Below are positions 8,276-16,239 of a stretch of 64,000 nt of DNA, one piece after another; position 1 is the first letter of the stretch; the number at the start of each line of letters is the position of its first letter. The DNA lies in contig NZ_CP108131.1 of assembly GCF_036203305.1 (NCBI RefSeq), positions 5,394,001 to 5,458,000 of the forward strand. Reading direction: 5' to 3'. Under the pieces are notes generated by a model, which did no database searches, had not been told where the DNA came from, and saw nothing but the letters and a program-made list of their open reading frames with translations. The translations under genes and the position numbers were made by a program. The DNA is from Streptomyces sp. NBC_00190. Its GTDB lineage: Bacteria > Actinomycetota > Actinomycetes > Streptomycetales > Streptomycetaceae.

Positions 8276-9271
8276 TCAGGGAGCCGGGTCGCCCGTCGTG
8301 AGGGCGATGGCCAGTGGAGTGCGCTCGTAGAGGACCTGGTGGCCGTGGCGGGCGGAGACGAGCAGGCCCGCCGCGTGCAGGACCGTCAGGTGCGCCGAGA
8401 CGGTGGAAGGGGCCAGCCCGAGCCGGTGGGCCAGCGCCGTGGTGGAGGCCGGTTCGTGCAGCGCGCACAGCACATCGGCCCGGGCCCGGCCCAGCAGACG
8501 GGCCAGCGCGTGCGGGGTCGGCCCCGCCCGGGCGGTCCACAGCGCGCCGACGCCCCGCGCCGGGTACACCAGCGTCGGCTGCCACGGCGGGTCGTAGCCG
8601 CCGACCACCTCCGGCCAGACGAACGCGCTCGGCATCAGCAGCAGCCCCTGCCCGTCCAGCGCGCGGTCGTGGTGCGCGGGCCGCTCGATGGTCAGCGTCG
8701 CCGTCTCCTCGTACCAGCGCAGCTCCGGATGGAGCCCGTCGAACAGCGCCTGGAGCCCGCCCGCCGCGAGGCGCCGCGAGTGGAAGACGATGTCCGCCTC
8801 CAGCAGTGCCCGCAGCCGCGGCCAGTGCGGGGCGATCAGCGCCTCCCAGGCCCGCTCGGTGAGATCGGCCAGCTCCCGTACCGCCCGCGCCGGATCCGCG
8901 AGCATCCGCTGCCCGATGTCGCTCTCCAGGGCGCCCGGGGTGCACACCAGGGAGAGCCGCAGGTCCTCGCGCGCCGCCCGCGGATCGGCCGCGCGCACCC
9001 GAGCCAGCTCCTCCTCGAAGGTGACGGAGGGACCGAGCGGCGACGGGCTGAGGAAGTCCGGGTGGTGCCCGGCCCGCGGCATCAGCAGCCACAGCGGACG
9101 CAGGTCCAGCCCCTCGGCGGCCGCCCGGACCTGCCGCAGCCACGGCAGGTGGTAGGTCTGCCGGTGCGGCCGCAGCAGGGTCCGTACCGCCTCCTGCGTC
9201 TCCCAGCGAGCGGACACGGCGAAGCGGCACCGCAGCAGGTCGCCGGGCCCGAACCGGTAGTGGAAGCCCAT
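8276..9271 (-). CDS. winged-helix ArsR-like transcriptional regulator
   Basis: 331-residue regulator with the DNA-binding domain at its C-terminus: ARADVLCALHEPASTTALAH and LGLAPSTVSAHLTVLHAAGL followed by a wing ending YERT. The N-terminal 230 residues form a large domain (FHYRFGPGDLLRCRFAVS ... WLRQVRAAAEGLDLRPL) typical of DUF5937-type ArsR regulators in Streptomyces; its ligand is unknown. Start ATG 9271 is preceded by GGGGAGGGG; the longer frame to 9394 runs into the divergent promoter. It is divergent from an MFS exporter gene with a perfect inverted repeat between them, so it probably represses the transporter and itself. Confidence 0.85.
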   Translation of the reverse strand: MGFHYRFGPGDLLRCRFAVSARWETQEAVRTLLRPHRQTYHLPWLRQVRAAAEGLDLRPLWLLMPRAGHHPDFLSPSPLGPSVTFEEELARVRAADPRAAREDLRLSLVCTPGALESDIGQRMLADPARAVRELADLTERAWEALIAPHWPRLRALLEADIVFHSRRLAAGGLQALFDGLHPELRWYEETATLTIERPAHHDRALDGQGLLLMPSAFVWPEVVGGYDPPWQPTLVYPARGVGALWTARAGPTPHALARLLGRARADVLCALHEPASTTALAHRLGLAPSTVSAHLTVLHAAGLLVSARHGHQVLYERTPLAIALTTGDPAP

Positions 9272-9320
9272 CGCGCCCCTCCCCGCCCCTTCGCGTCCCC
9301 GTCCGCGTCCCGTCCACCGA

Positions 9321-9342
9321 AGATTCGTGCGGGGACGAATCT
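9321..9342. promoter_or_regulatory. perfect inverted repeat, candidate operator of the ArsR-like regulator
   Basis: AGATTCGT and ACGAATCT face each other across six bases (GCGGGG) in the 109-base region between the divergent regulator and MFS genes. Eight-base perfect arms in this position are the expected form of a winged-helix operator. A TACGGC box follows at about 9345. Confidence 0.65.
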
Positions 9343-9380
9343 CTACGGCGCCCACCGTAGCCGCGGCGAAGCTGCCGGAC

Positions 9381-10619
9381 ATGTCAGCCGTCACCTCCGC
9401 CTCCAGCGGCTACCGGGCCGTCTTCCGTACGGGCGAGTTCCGCCCCGTCTTCGCCGCGCACCTGATCTCCGTGCTCGGCGTGGTCGTCGCCGAGATCTCC
9501 CTCACCGTCCTCGTCTACCGCGCCACCGGCTCGCCCCTGATGAGCGCGCTCACCTTCGCCCTCGGCTTCCTCCCGTACGCCCTCGGCGGCACCCTGCTCG
9601 CCGGGATCGCCGACCGCCACCCCGCCCGGCGCGTGCTCGTCGGCTGCGACCTCCTCTGCGCGGCCTGCGCCGCGGCCATGGCCCTGCCGGGCACCCCCGT
9701 CGCGGTGCTCCTCGTACTGCGCTGCGCGATGGCGTTCGTGGCGCCGCTGTTCCAGGGCGCCCGCGCCGCCTCCCTCACCGACATCCTGGGCGCCGGCGAC
9801 GCCTTCGTCCTCGGCCGCTCACTGCTGCGCATGGTGGCCCAGAGCTCCCAGCTCATCGGCTTCGGCCTCGGCGGGCTGCTGCTCACCGTCCTCGCGCCGC
9901 GCGGGGCCATCGGCCTGACCGCCGCCGGATTCCTGGGCTCCGCGCTCCTGCTGGGCCTCGGCACGCGCAGCCGCCCCGCCCGCGGGGGCTCCCGCGAGTC
10001 CCCGCTGCGCGGGCTGCGCGCCGTCCTCGGGGACCGCCGGATCCGGGTGCTCACCCTGCTGTTCTGGCTGCCGCCCGTCTTCGTCGTCGTACCGGAGGCC
10101 CTGCTCGCCCCCTACGCCGCCGGTCTCGGCTCCGGGACCGTGGCGCTGGGGCTGCTGATGTGCGCGATGCCCGTCGGCACCATCGCCGGCGAACTCTGGG
10201 CCGGCTCGGCCCTCACCGCCCGAACGCGTTCCCGGATCACGGGCCCGCTCGTGGCCGCCGGACTGCTGCCGCTGCTCCTGTACGCCGTCCGGCCCGGCGT
10301 ACCGCTGGCGCTCGCCGCCCTGCTGCTCGCCGGCCTGGCCCACGCCTACACCCTCGGGCTCGACCAGTGGTACGTCGACGCCGTCCCCGAGGAGCTGCGC
10401 GGCCGCGCGATGACCCTGCTCAGCACCGGTCTGATGACCCTCCAGGGCGTGGGCATGGCCCTGGCCGGCCTCGCCGCCGAGTTCTTCCCCGTGCACCAGG
10501 TCGTCACCGCCGCCGCGATCCTCGGCACGGCCGTCGTCCTGCTGCTGCTCGCCGAACTCCGCGCCTGCGCCCCGGAGCGGGAACGGCCGAGGAGTGAGAC
10601 GGGACTCGCCGCCAAATGA
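9381..10619 (+). CDS. MFS transporter
   Basis: 412-residue major facilitator with about 10-12 hydrophobic segments (FAAHLISVLGVVVAEISLTV, LTFALGFLPYALGGTLLAGI and others) and the loop motif GIADRHPARRVL between helices 2 and 3. It resembles MFS_3-type drug or metabolite exporters. The start is taken as ATG 9381; an in-frame GTG at 9327 lies inside the candidate operator and is less likely. Divergence from the ArsR-like regulator suggests inducible efflux. Substrate unknown. Confidence 0.88.
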   Translation: MSAVTSASSGYRAVFRTGEFRPVFAAHLISVLGVVVAEISLTVLVYRATGSPLMSALTFALGFLPYALGGTLLAGIADRHPARRVLVGCDLLCAACAAAMALPGTPVAVLLVLRCAMAFVAPLFQGARAASLTDILGAGDAFVLGRSLLRMVAQSSQLIGFGLGGLLLTVLAPRGAIGLTAAGFLGSALLLGLGTRSRPARGGSRESPLRGLRAVLGDRRIRVLTLLFWLPPVFVVVPEALLAPYAAGLGSGTVALGLLMCAMPVGTIAGELWAGSALTARTRSRITGPLVAAGLLPLLLYAVRPGVPLALAALLLAGLAHAYTLGLDQWYVDAVPEELRGRAMTLLSTGLMTLQGVGMALAGLAAEFFPVHQVVTAAAILGTAVVLLLLAELRACAPERERPRSETGLAAK

Positions 10620-10627
10620 CCGCCCGG

Positions 10628-10633
10628 TAGGGT
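10628..10633 (+). promoter_or_regulatory. -10 box for a leaderless MarR-family transcript
   Basis: TAGGGT ends seven bases before the GTG at 10641, and no ribosome binding site is present. Transcription would begin at or next to the start codon. Confidence 0.55.
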
Positions 10634-10640
10634 CTGTCGC

Positions 10641-11150
10641 GTGCCCAAGCCGCTCAGCCTTCCCTTCGATCCCATCGCCCGCGCCGACGAGCTCTGGCAG
10701 CAGCGCTGGGGGCCGGTGCCCTCGATGGCCGCCATCACCTCGATCATGCGGGCGCACCAGATCCTGCTCGGCGAGGTCGACGCGGTGGTCAAGCCGTACG
10801 GTCTGACCTTCGCGCGGTACGAGGCGCTGGTGCTGCTCACCTTCTCCAAGGCCGGCGAACTGCCGATGTCGAAGATCGGCGAGCGGCTGATGGTCCACCC
10901 GACGTCGGTGACGAACACCGTCGACCGGCTGGTGCGGTCCGGGCTCGTCGACAAGCGGCCCAACCCGAACGACGGCCGCGGCACCCTCGCCTCCATCACG
11001 GACAAGGGCCGCGAGGTCGTCGAGGCCGCCACCCGGGACCTGATGGAGATCGACTTCGGACTCGGCGCGTACGACGCCGAGGAGTGCGCGGAGATCTTCG
11101 CGCTGCTGCGCCCGCTGCGGGTCGCCAGCGGGGACTTCGACGAGAAGTAA
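10641..11150 (+). CDS. MarR-family transcriptional regulator
   Basis: 169-residue MarR protein: helix FARYEALVLLTFSKAGELPM, recognition region LMVHPTSVTNTVDRLVRSG, then the wing PNDGRGTLASITDKGREVV. Length and architecture are typical. The GTG start has no Shine-Dalgarno; a TAGGGT box seven bases upstream suggests a leaderless mRNA. It precedes a DUF3817 gene by 44 bases, but that gene appears to have its own promoter. It sits two genes from icmA. Target genes unknown. Confidence 0.9.
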   Translation: MPKPLSLPFDPIARADELWQQRWGPVPSMAAITSIMRAHQILLGEVDAVVKPYGLTFARYEALVLLTFSKAGELPMSKIGERLMVHPTSVTNTVDRLVRSGLVDKRPNPNDGRGTLASITDKGREVVEAATRDLMEIDFGLGAYDAEECAEIFALLRPLRVASGDFDEK

Positions 11151-11156
11151 GCCCCC

Positions 11157-11187
11157 GTCAAGATCGAGCAAAACGGACGGTTAGTCT
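11157..11187 (+). promoter_or_regulatory. promoter of the second DUF3817 gene, with shared -35 block
   Basis: GTCAAGATC-N2-GCAAAA (11157-11173), identical in all but the two variable bases to the block at 6987, then TAGTCT (11182-11187) seven bases before the ATG at 11195. The leaderless spacing and the conserved upstream block suggest a common activator or sigma factor. Confidence 0.6.
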
Positions 11188-11194
11188 CAGTGGC

Positions 11195-11524
11195 ATGAAG
11201 AAGAGCGTGCTGACCCGCTACCGGGTGATGGCCTTTGCCACCGCCGTGATGCTGCTGGTGCTGTGCACCTGCATGATTTTCAAGTACGGCTTCGACAAGG
11301 GCGCCGATCTGACGTTCGTGGTGTCCCAGGCCCACGGCGTGCTCTTCATGATCTACCTGGTCTTCGCCTTCGACCTGAGCTCGAAGGCCCGCTGGCCCTT
11401 CGGCAAGATGCTCTGGGTCATGCTCAGCGGCACCATCCCGCTGGCCGCGTTCTTCGTCGAGCGCAAGGTCCGCGCCGAGATCGAGCCGCTGGTCAGCGGC
11501 GGTCTCGCGACCGCCGAGGCCTGA
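11195..11524 (+). CDS. DUF3817 integral membrane protein, paralog
   Basis: 109-residue membrane protein with three hydrophobic segments (VMAFATAVMLLVLCTCMI, QAHGVLFMIYLVFAFDL, MLWVMLSGTIPLAAFFVE). It shares with the protein at 7051 the HG-x-LF-x-IY pattern, the KARWPFGK motif and the charged C-terminus ERKVRAEI. Function unknown. The ATG at 11195 has no ribosome binding site and is seven bases from a TAGTCT box. A T-flanked hairpin follows directly. Confidence 0.88.
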   Translation: MKKSVLTRYRVMAFATAVMLLVLCTCMIFKYGFDKGADLTFVVSQAHGVLFMIYLVFAFDLSSKARWPFGKMLWVMLSGTIPLAAFFVERKVRAEIEPLVSGGLATAEA

Positions 11525-11530
11525 TCGTCA

Positions 11531-11560
11531 CAAACCCCCGGGGCATCTCCCGGGGGTTTG
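11531..11560. terminator. intrinsic terminator after the DUF3817 gene
   Basis: Perfect 12-bp arms, CAAACCCCCGGG and CCCGGGGGTTTG, separated by a six-base loop, six bases after the stop. The right arm ends in a short T run. Confidence 0.85.
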
Positions 11561-11568
11561 CCATCGAC

Positions 11569-11593
11569 ATTTACTAGGACGTCCTAGTAAATT
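11569..11593 (+). promoter_or_regulatory. 24-bp palindromic operator overlapping the icmA promoter
   Basis: ATTTACTAGGAC is followed immediately by its reverse complement, a perfect 24-bp palindrome (11569-11592). Its right end overlaps a TAAATT -10 box (11588-11593) lying seven bases before the icmA ATG. A dimeric repressor bound here would cover the promoter core. Confidence 0.75.
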
Positions 11594-11600
11594 CATGGGT

Positions 11601-13301
11601 ATGGACGCAGACGCCATCGAGGAAGGCCGCCTTCGCTGGCAGGCCCGTTACGACAGGGCCCGCAAGCGCGAGGCCGACTTCACCACGCTCTCCGGCGATG
11701 CCGTCGAACCGGTCTACGGGCCCCGGCCCGGCGACGCGTACGAGGGATTCGAGCGCATCGGCTGGCCGGGCGAGTACCCGTACACCCGCGGCCTGCACGC
11801 CACCGGGTACCGCGGCCGGACCTGGACCATCCGGCAGTTCGCCGGGTTCGGGAACGCCGAGCAGACCAACGAGCGCTACAAGATGATCCTGGCCGCCGGC
11901 GGCGGCGGGCTCTCCGTCGCCTTCGACATGCCCACCCTCATGGGCCGGGACTCCGACGACCCCCGCGCCCTCGGCGAGGTCGGCCACTGCGGGGTCGCCA
12001 TCGACTCCGCCGCCGACATGGAGGTCCTCTTCAAGGACATCCCGCTCGGTGACGTCACGACCTCGATGACCATCTCGGGCCCAGCCGTGCCCGCCTTCTG
12101 CATGTACCTGGTCGCCGCCGAGCGGCAGGGCGTGGACCCCGCCTCCCTCAACGGCACGCTCCAGACGGACATCTTCAAGGAGTACATCGCCCAGAAGGAG
12201 TGGCTCTTCGAGCCCGAGCCGCACCTGCGGCTCATCGGCGACCTCATGGAGTACTGCGCGAAGGGCATCCCGGCCTACAAGCCGCTGTCCGTCTCCGGCT
12301 ACCACATCCGCGAGGCCGGAGCCACGGCCGCGCAGGAGCTCGCGTACACCCTCGCCGACGGCTTCGGCTACGTGGAGCTCGGGCTCTCCCGCGGCCTGGA
12401 CGTGGACCACTTCGCGTCCGGCCTGTCCTTCTTCTTCGACGCGCACCTCGACTTCTTCGAGGAGATCGCCAAGTTCCGCGCCGCGCGCCGGATCTGGGCC
12501 CGCTGGATGAAGGAGGTCTACGGGGCGAAGAGCGAGAAGTCCATGTGGCTGCGCTTCCACACGCAGACCGCCGGGGTCTCCCTCACCGCCCAGCAGCCGT
12601 ACAACAACGTCGTGCGCACCGCCGTGGAGGCCCTCGCGGCCGTCCTCGGCGGCACCAACTCGCTGCACACCAACGCCCTCGACGAGACCCTCGCGCTGCC
12701 GAGCGAGCAGGCGGCCGAGATCGCCCTGCGCACGCAGCAGGTGCTGATGGAGGAGACCGGGGTGGCCAACGTGGCCGACCCGCTGGGCGGTTCCTGGTAC
12801 GTGGAGCAGCTCACCGACCGCATCGAGGCCGACGCCGAGAAGATCTTCGACCAGATCAAGGAGCGCGGCCTGCGCGCCCACCCGGACGGGCAGCACCCGA
12901 TCGGGCCGATCACCTCGGGCATCCTGCGCGGCATCGAGGACGGCTGGTTCACCGGGGAGATCGCCGAGTCGGCCTTCCAGTACCAGCGGGCGCTGGAGAA
13001 GGGCGACAAGCGGGTCGTCGGCGTCAACGTCCACCACGGGTCGGTCACCGGGGACCTGGAGATTCTGCGGGTCAGCCACGAGGTGGAGAAGGTACAGGTA
13101 CGGGAGCTGGCCGAGCGCAAGGACCGGCGCGACGACGCCAAGGTGTCCGGGGCGCTGGCCGCGATGCTGGAGGCCGCCCGGGACGGGTCGAACATGATCC
13201 CGGCCATGCTGGACGCGGCGCGGGCCGAGGCCACGATGGGCGAGATCTGCAACGTGCTGCGCGAGGAGTGGGGCACCTACACCGAGCCGCCCGGCTTCTG
13301 A
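11601..13301 (+). CDS. icmA: isobutyryl-CoA mutase large subunit IcmA
   Basis: 566-residue substrate-binding subunit of B12-dependent isobutyryl-CoA mutase, which interconverts isobutyryl- and n-butyryl-CoA and supplies starter and extender units from valine. It is a TIM-barrel mutase ([55 protein letters not shown]) without the C-terminal cobalamin domain, which IcmB supplies from elsewhere. Length equals the characterised IcmA. ATG 11601, not 11595, matches the known N-terminus [10 protein letters not shown] and is seven bases from a TAAATT box; there is no ribosome binding site, so the transcript is probably leaderless. MeaB encoded at 2259 likely serves the complex. Confidence 0.95.
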   Translation: MDADAIEEGRLRWQARYDRARKREADFTTLSGDAVEPVYGPRPGDAYEGFERIGWPGEYPYTRGLHATGYRGRTWTIRQFAGFGNAEQTNERYKMILAAGGGGLSVAFDMPTLMGRDSDDPRALGEVGHCGVAIDSAADMEVLFKDIPLGDVTTSMTISGPAVPAFCMYLVAAERQGVDPASLNGTLQTDIFKEYIAQKEWLFEPEPHLRLIGDLMEYCAKGIPAYKPLSVSGYHIREAGATAAQELAYTLADGFGYVELGLSRGLDVDHFASGLSFFFDAHLDFFEEIAKFRAARRIWARWMKEVYGAKSEKSMWLRFHTQTAGVSLTAQQPYNNVVRTAVEALAAVLGGTNSLHTNALDETLALPSEQAAEIALRTQQVLMEETGVANVADPLGGSWYVEQLTDRIEADAEKIFDQIKERGLRAHPDGQHPIGPITSGILRGIEDGWFTGEIAESAFQYQRALEKGDKRVVGVNVHHGSVTGDLEILRVSHEVEKVQVRELAERKDRRDDAKVSGALAAMLEAARDGSNMIPAMLDAARAEATMGEICNVLREEWGTYTEPPGF

Positions 13302-13348
13302 GACCCCGTCGGCCGGAAAGGCCGGTCATGGCGCCCTACGGTGGCGGC

Positions 13349-13771
13349 ATGGCCGGCCCTTCCGCTGTTTCGATCAACCGCGCCGTGCCCGGCGTGAGCG
13401 TCCGCGTGGTGATGCAGACCGGCTGCGGACCGTACGCGTACGTCGTCGTCGACTTCGAACCGCCCGGCCCGGACGGCGGGCAGGAGTTCCTGTACACCGT
13501 GCCCGACGCGCGGCTGCCGCACGAGTTCCTGCCCGCGGTGTGGGAGGGCATCCGGGAAGGGCTCGGCGCAGTGGCGGCCACCGTGCTGCTCACCGACGGG
13601 GGCTTCCACGAGGTCGACTCCAGGGACTACGGCTACTGGCTGGCCGGCCGAGAGGCGGGCCGAGCCGCCCTCGCGGCCTCGGGGCTCGGACCCCCGCCGC
13701 AGGACCAGGGCCGGCAGATCCGGGTGAACTGGCCGGGGAAGCCCCGGCCGAAGCCGAAGGAGGGCGCCTGA
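13349..13771 (+). CDS. stand-alone EF-G domain IV-like protein
   Basis: 140-residue protein that aligns by eye with domain IV of elongation factor G and TetM-type ribosomal protection proteins: VVVDFEPPGP, then FLPAVWEGIREGLGA, and the diagnostic TVLLTDGGFHEVDS. No GTPase or other EF-G domains are present. In EF-G this domain mimics the tRNA anticodon arm and enters the decoding A site. The C-terminus is basic (PGKPRPKPKEGA). Two starts are possible: ATG 13349, six bases after a TACGGT box (leaderless type, chosen), or ATG 13328 with GGAAAGG upstream, adding seven residues. Function is not established. Confidence 0.75.
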   Translation: MAGPSAVSINRAVPGVSVRVVMQTGCGPYAYVVVDFEPPGPDGGQEFLYTVPDARLPHEFLPAVWEGIREGLGAVAATVLLTDGGFHEVDSRDYGYWLAGREAGRAALAASGLGPPPQDQGRQIRVNWPGKPRPKPKEGA

Positions 13772-13783
13772 CCCCGCCCCGCG

Positions 13784-14404
13784 TCAGGGCTGGGCCGGGC
13801 CCCGGAGGCCGTGCATCAGGAGCGCCGTGAAGGTGGACACCCAGAGCTCGTCCACCGGTTCGGAGCTCACCAGCGCGCGGTGCACCACGGTGCCCGCGAT
13901 CACGTCGAAGATCAGGTCGGTGGTGCGGCCCGTGAGGGACTCGTCCTCCTCGTACGGGAGTTCCCCGCGCGCCTGGGCCCGCTCGCGCCCCAGTACGACG
14001 AGACGTTTCTGCCGGTCCACGATGGCCGACCGGATCCGGCAGCGCAGGGCCTCGTCCCGGGTGGACTCGGCGACCACCGCCATCAGGGCCGTACGGGCCT
14101 CCGGGCGCCGCAGCAGCTCCGCGAACTGCAGGACCACGTACTCGACGTCGGCTTCGAGGGAACCGCGGTCGGGCAGTTCCAGCGAGTCGAAGAGTTCCGC
14201 GACCGCGTCCACGACCAGCTCGTTCTTGCCCGCCCAGCGCCGGTACAGGGTGGTCTTGGCCACGCCGGCCCGCACCGAGACGTCGCCCATCGTCAGCTTC
14301 GACCAGCCCAGATCCACCAGCGCGTCCCGCGTCGCGGCGAGGATGGCGGCGTCCGCGGTGGCGCTGCGGGGGCGGCCGGTCCGGCCAGGGCTGGGGTTGC
14401 GCAT
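13784..14404 (-). CDS. TetR-family transcriptional regulator
   Basis: 206-residue TetR protein. The helix-turn-helix is in the first 60 residues (LTMGDVSVRAGVAKTTLYRR and the following W-A-G-K-N-E-L-V). The C-terminal domain includes TRDEALRCRIRSAIVDRQ, a TetR_C pattern common in Streptomyces. ATG 14404 is chosen because TATGGT ends seven bases before it; an ATG four codons earlier is possible. It diverges from the thioredoxin-TPR gene, and a 10-bp-arm inverted repeat lies between them. Confidence 0.88.
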   Translation of the reverse strand: MRNPSPGRTGRPRSATADAAILAATRDALVDLGWSKLTMGDVSVRAGVAKTTLYRRWAGKNELVVDAVAELFDSLELPDRGSLEADVEYVVLQFAELLRRPEARTALMAVVAESTRDEALRCRIRSAIVDRQKRLVVLGRERAQARGELPYEEDESLTGRTTDLIFDVIAGTVVHRALVSSEPVDELWVSTFTALLMHGLRGPAQP

Positions 14405-14480
14405 GGCCGAGACCATACCCGCCGGTAGCCGACCGGGCCGCTGTGGTTCAGATCACGGGGCGCCGTGGGGCCGGGAGGAG

Positions 14481-14503
14481 TTACGCTACGGCTCGTAGCG
14501 TAA
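14481..14503. promoter_or_regulatory. strong inverted repeat, candidate TetR operator
   Basis: TTACGCTACG and CGTAGCGTAA are perfect inverted copies separated by GCT, about 80 bases upstream of the TetR start and 130 upstream of the thioredoxin-TPR start. Size and symmetry fit a TetR dimer site. Confidence 0.7.
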
Positions 14504-14631
14504 GAGCGACAACCACGCGAAGGGCTACTGGCGCCAGGTGGGGACCCGGCGCCGCACCGTTTCGACGGTCGCGACGAGGTAATTCTCGCGATCTTTTTCG
14601 TCGGCGCGCGCACACGGGGGAGGATGTACGC

Positions 14632-15630
14632 ATGCAGCCCAGAAACATGTCCATGAGCGGCGTCGTCGACCTCGCCGCGGTGAAGGCGGCCGGCGAGGCC
14701 AAGGCCAAGGCCGAGCAGGCCCGCGCCGAATCGGCGCGGCAGGCGGCACAGGGCGGCGGGACCGGCCCGGCCGCCGGCGCCGTGCCGCCGTCCGCGCTCG
14801 TCATCGACGTAGACGAGGCCGGCTTTGAACGCGATGTGCTCCAGCTCTCCGCCGAGGTCCCGGTCGTCCTGGACTTCTGGGCCGAGTGGTGCGAGCCGTG
14901 CAAGCAGCTCAGCCCGCTCCTGGAGCGCCTGACCGTCGAGGCGAACGGCCGGCTCGTACTGGCCAAGGTCGACGTGGACGCCAACCAGATGCTGATGCAG
15001 CAGTTCGGCATCCAGGGCATCCCGGCCGTCTTCGCCGTGGTCGCGGGCCAGGTGCTGCCGCTGTTCCAGGGCGTGGCCCCCGAGCAGCAGATCCGCGAGA
15101 CCCTCGCCCAGCTGGTCCAGGTCGCCGAGGAGCGCTTCGGGATCATCGGCATCGAGGTGGACCCGAACGCCGAGGGTGCGGCCCCGGCCGCCGAGGCCGA
15201 GGTCCCGGCCGGTCCGTACGACGCCCTGCTGGAAGCGGCCGTCGCCGCGCTGGACGCCGGTGACCTGAGCGGCGCGGTGCAGGCGTACAAGAACGTGCTC
15301 TCCGACGACCCGGCCAACAGCGAGGCCAAGCTGGGCCTGGCCCAGACGGAACTCCTCATCCGGGTCCAGGGCATGAACCCGCAGGCGGTGCGCACCGCGG
15401 CCGCCGAGAACCCGCGCGACCCGGCGGCGCAGATCGCCGCGGCCGACCTCGATCTGGTCGGCGGGCACGTCGAGGACGCCTTCGGGCGCCTGGTGGACAC
15501 CGTGCGCGTGACGTTCGGTGACGACCGGGACGCCGTACGGCTGCGCCTGCTGGAGCTGTTCGAGGTCATCGGCGCGGACGACCCGCGGGTGTCGGCGGCG
15601 CGTACGGCACTGGCGCGGGTGCTGTTCTAG
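14632..15630 (+). CDS. thioredoxin-TPR co-chaperone-like protein (YbbN/CnoX type)
   Basis: 332-residue cytoplasmic protein. Residues 1-55 are a charged, Ala-rich leader. A thioredoxin domain spans about 57-165 with active site WCEPC (Cys87, Cys90) in place of the usual WCGPC. A TPR-like helical region follows (185-332: LLEAAVAALDAGDLSGAVQA, NSEAKLGLAQTELLI). This layout is that of YbbN/CnoX, which links thioredoxin to the Hsp60/Hsp70 chaperones. Both cysteines are kept, unlike the E. coli protein. ATG 14632 has GGGAGG upstream. The divergent TetR gene and intervening operator suggest local control. Confidence 0.88.
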   Translation: MQPRNMSMSGVVDLAAVKAAGEAKAKAEQARAESARQAAQGGGTGPAAGAVPPSALVIDVDEAGFERDVLQLSAEVPVVLDFWAEWCEPCKQLSPLLERLTVEANGRLVLAKVDVDANQMLMQQFGIQGIPAVFAVVAGQVLPLFQGVAPEQQIRETLAQLVQVAEERFGIIGIEVDPNAEGAAPAAEAEVPAGPYDALLEAAVAALDAGDLSGAVQAYKNVLSDDPANSEAKLGLAQTELLIRVQGMNPQAVRTAAAENPRDPAAQIAAADLDLVGGHVEDAFGRLVDTVRVTFGDDRDAVRLRLLELFEVIGADDPRVSAARTALARVLF

Positions 15631-15705
15631 GAGCGGCTCCAGGAGCGGCTCCGAGAGCCGCCGCGAAGGCCGGTGGACCACCGGCGATTTATTGACACAG
15701 AGAGA

Positions 15706-15751
15706 AACAGCGGCCGCGCTTTGCCAAAACTTGGCAATTGCGGCCGCTGTT
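15706..15751. terminator. long two-part hairpin downstream of the thioredoxin-TPR gene
   Basis: Outer arms AACAGCGGCCGC (15706-15717) and GCGGCCGCTGTT (15740-15751) are perfect. Inside, TTGCCAA and TTGGCAA form a second stem over a three-base loop, with a small internal bulge between the stems. It sits about 75 bases after the stop. A terminator is most likely; no T-tract follows, and a protein site (the inner TTGCCAA-N3-TTGGCAA) is an alternative. Confidence 0.55.
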
Positions 15752-16239
15752 ACTCGCAGTAAGCCGAACCCCGTGAACTGTCCGGTGTGTTCACTCTTCC
15801 CCCGTTCTGTCGTGGCCCTCGGTGACACCCTGTGTTGCTGCCCGACAACAGGAGGCAGCACCCCGGTTATCTGGCCGTTACCCGCCAGTAACGACCCCCC
15901 TTGTGCCCCGGCCGGGAATGGACCACGATCGGCGACGCTCGGTCCTTCCCGCAGAGCCGCTCACCCGGAGCCGCGGTGGAGGGTCCCCACCGAGCCGGCC
16001 GGTGGCAGTGGCACCGGCCGTGGGACAGGGGGGTCTCTGCCGCACGGCAGGGCCTGTCCTCCAGGTTGCGCGAACGCGTGGCCCAGTGGTTGTCGCTCGG
16101 GGGTGATCGCCGGTGTACGGGACGTGGCACAGCCGCGGCCGGGCCGCCAGCGCTCCTTCCCGAGGACGTAGCACTTCTCCCATCCCAGGACGGGTACGGC
16201 CCGGACCGGAGATGTACGTCCGAGAAGGAGGAACGAATA
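15752..16239 (+). other. 488-base non-coding stretch upstream of the DUF6230 gene
   Basis: No supported gene on either strand. Sequence is less GC-rich at its left end. It contains GTTAC-N6-GTAAC (15877-15892), a short inverted repeat of a kind used by TetR-type regulators, and then the presumed promoter and leader of the DUF6230 operon. Open frames running into it from the gene at 16240 have no start signal. Confidence 0.4.

Noticed and set aside
15901..16239. Upstream extension of the DUF6230 frame by more than 100 codons
   Set aside because: The signal peptide and AAGGAGG site fix the start at 16240; the extension has no homology.
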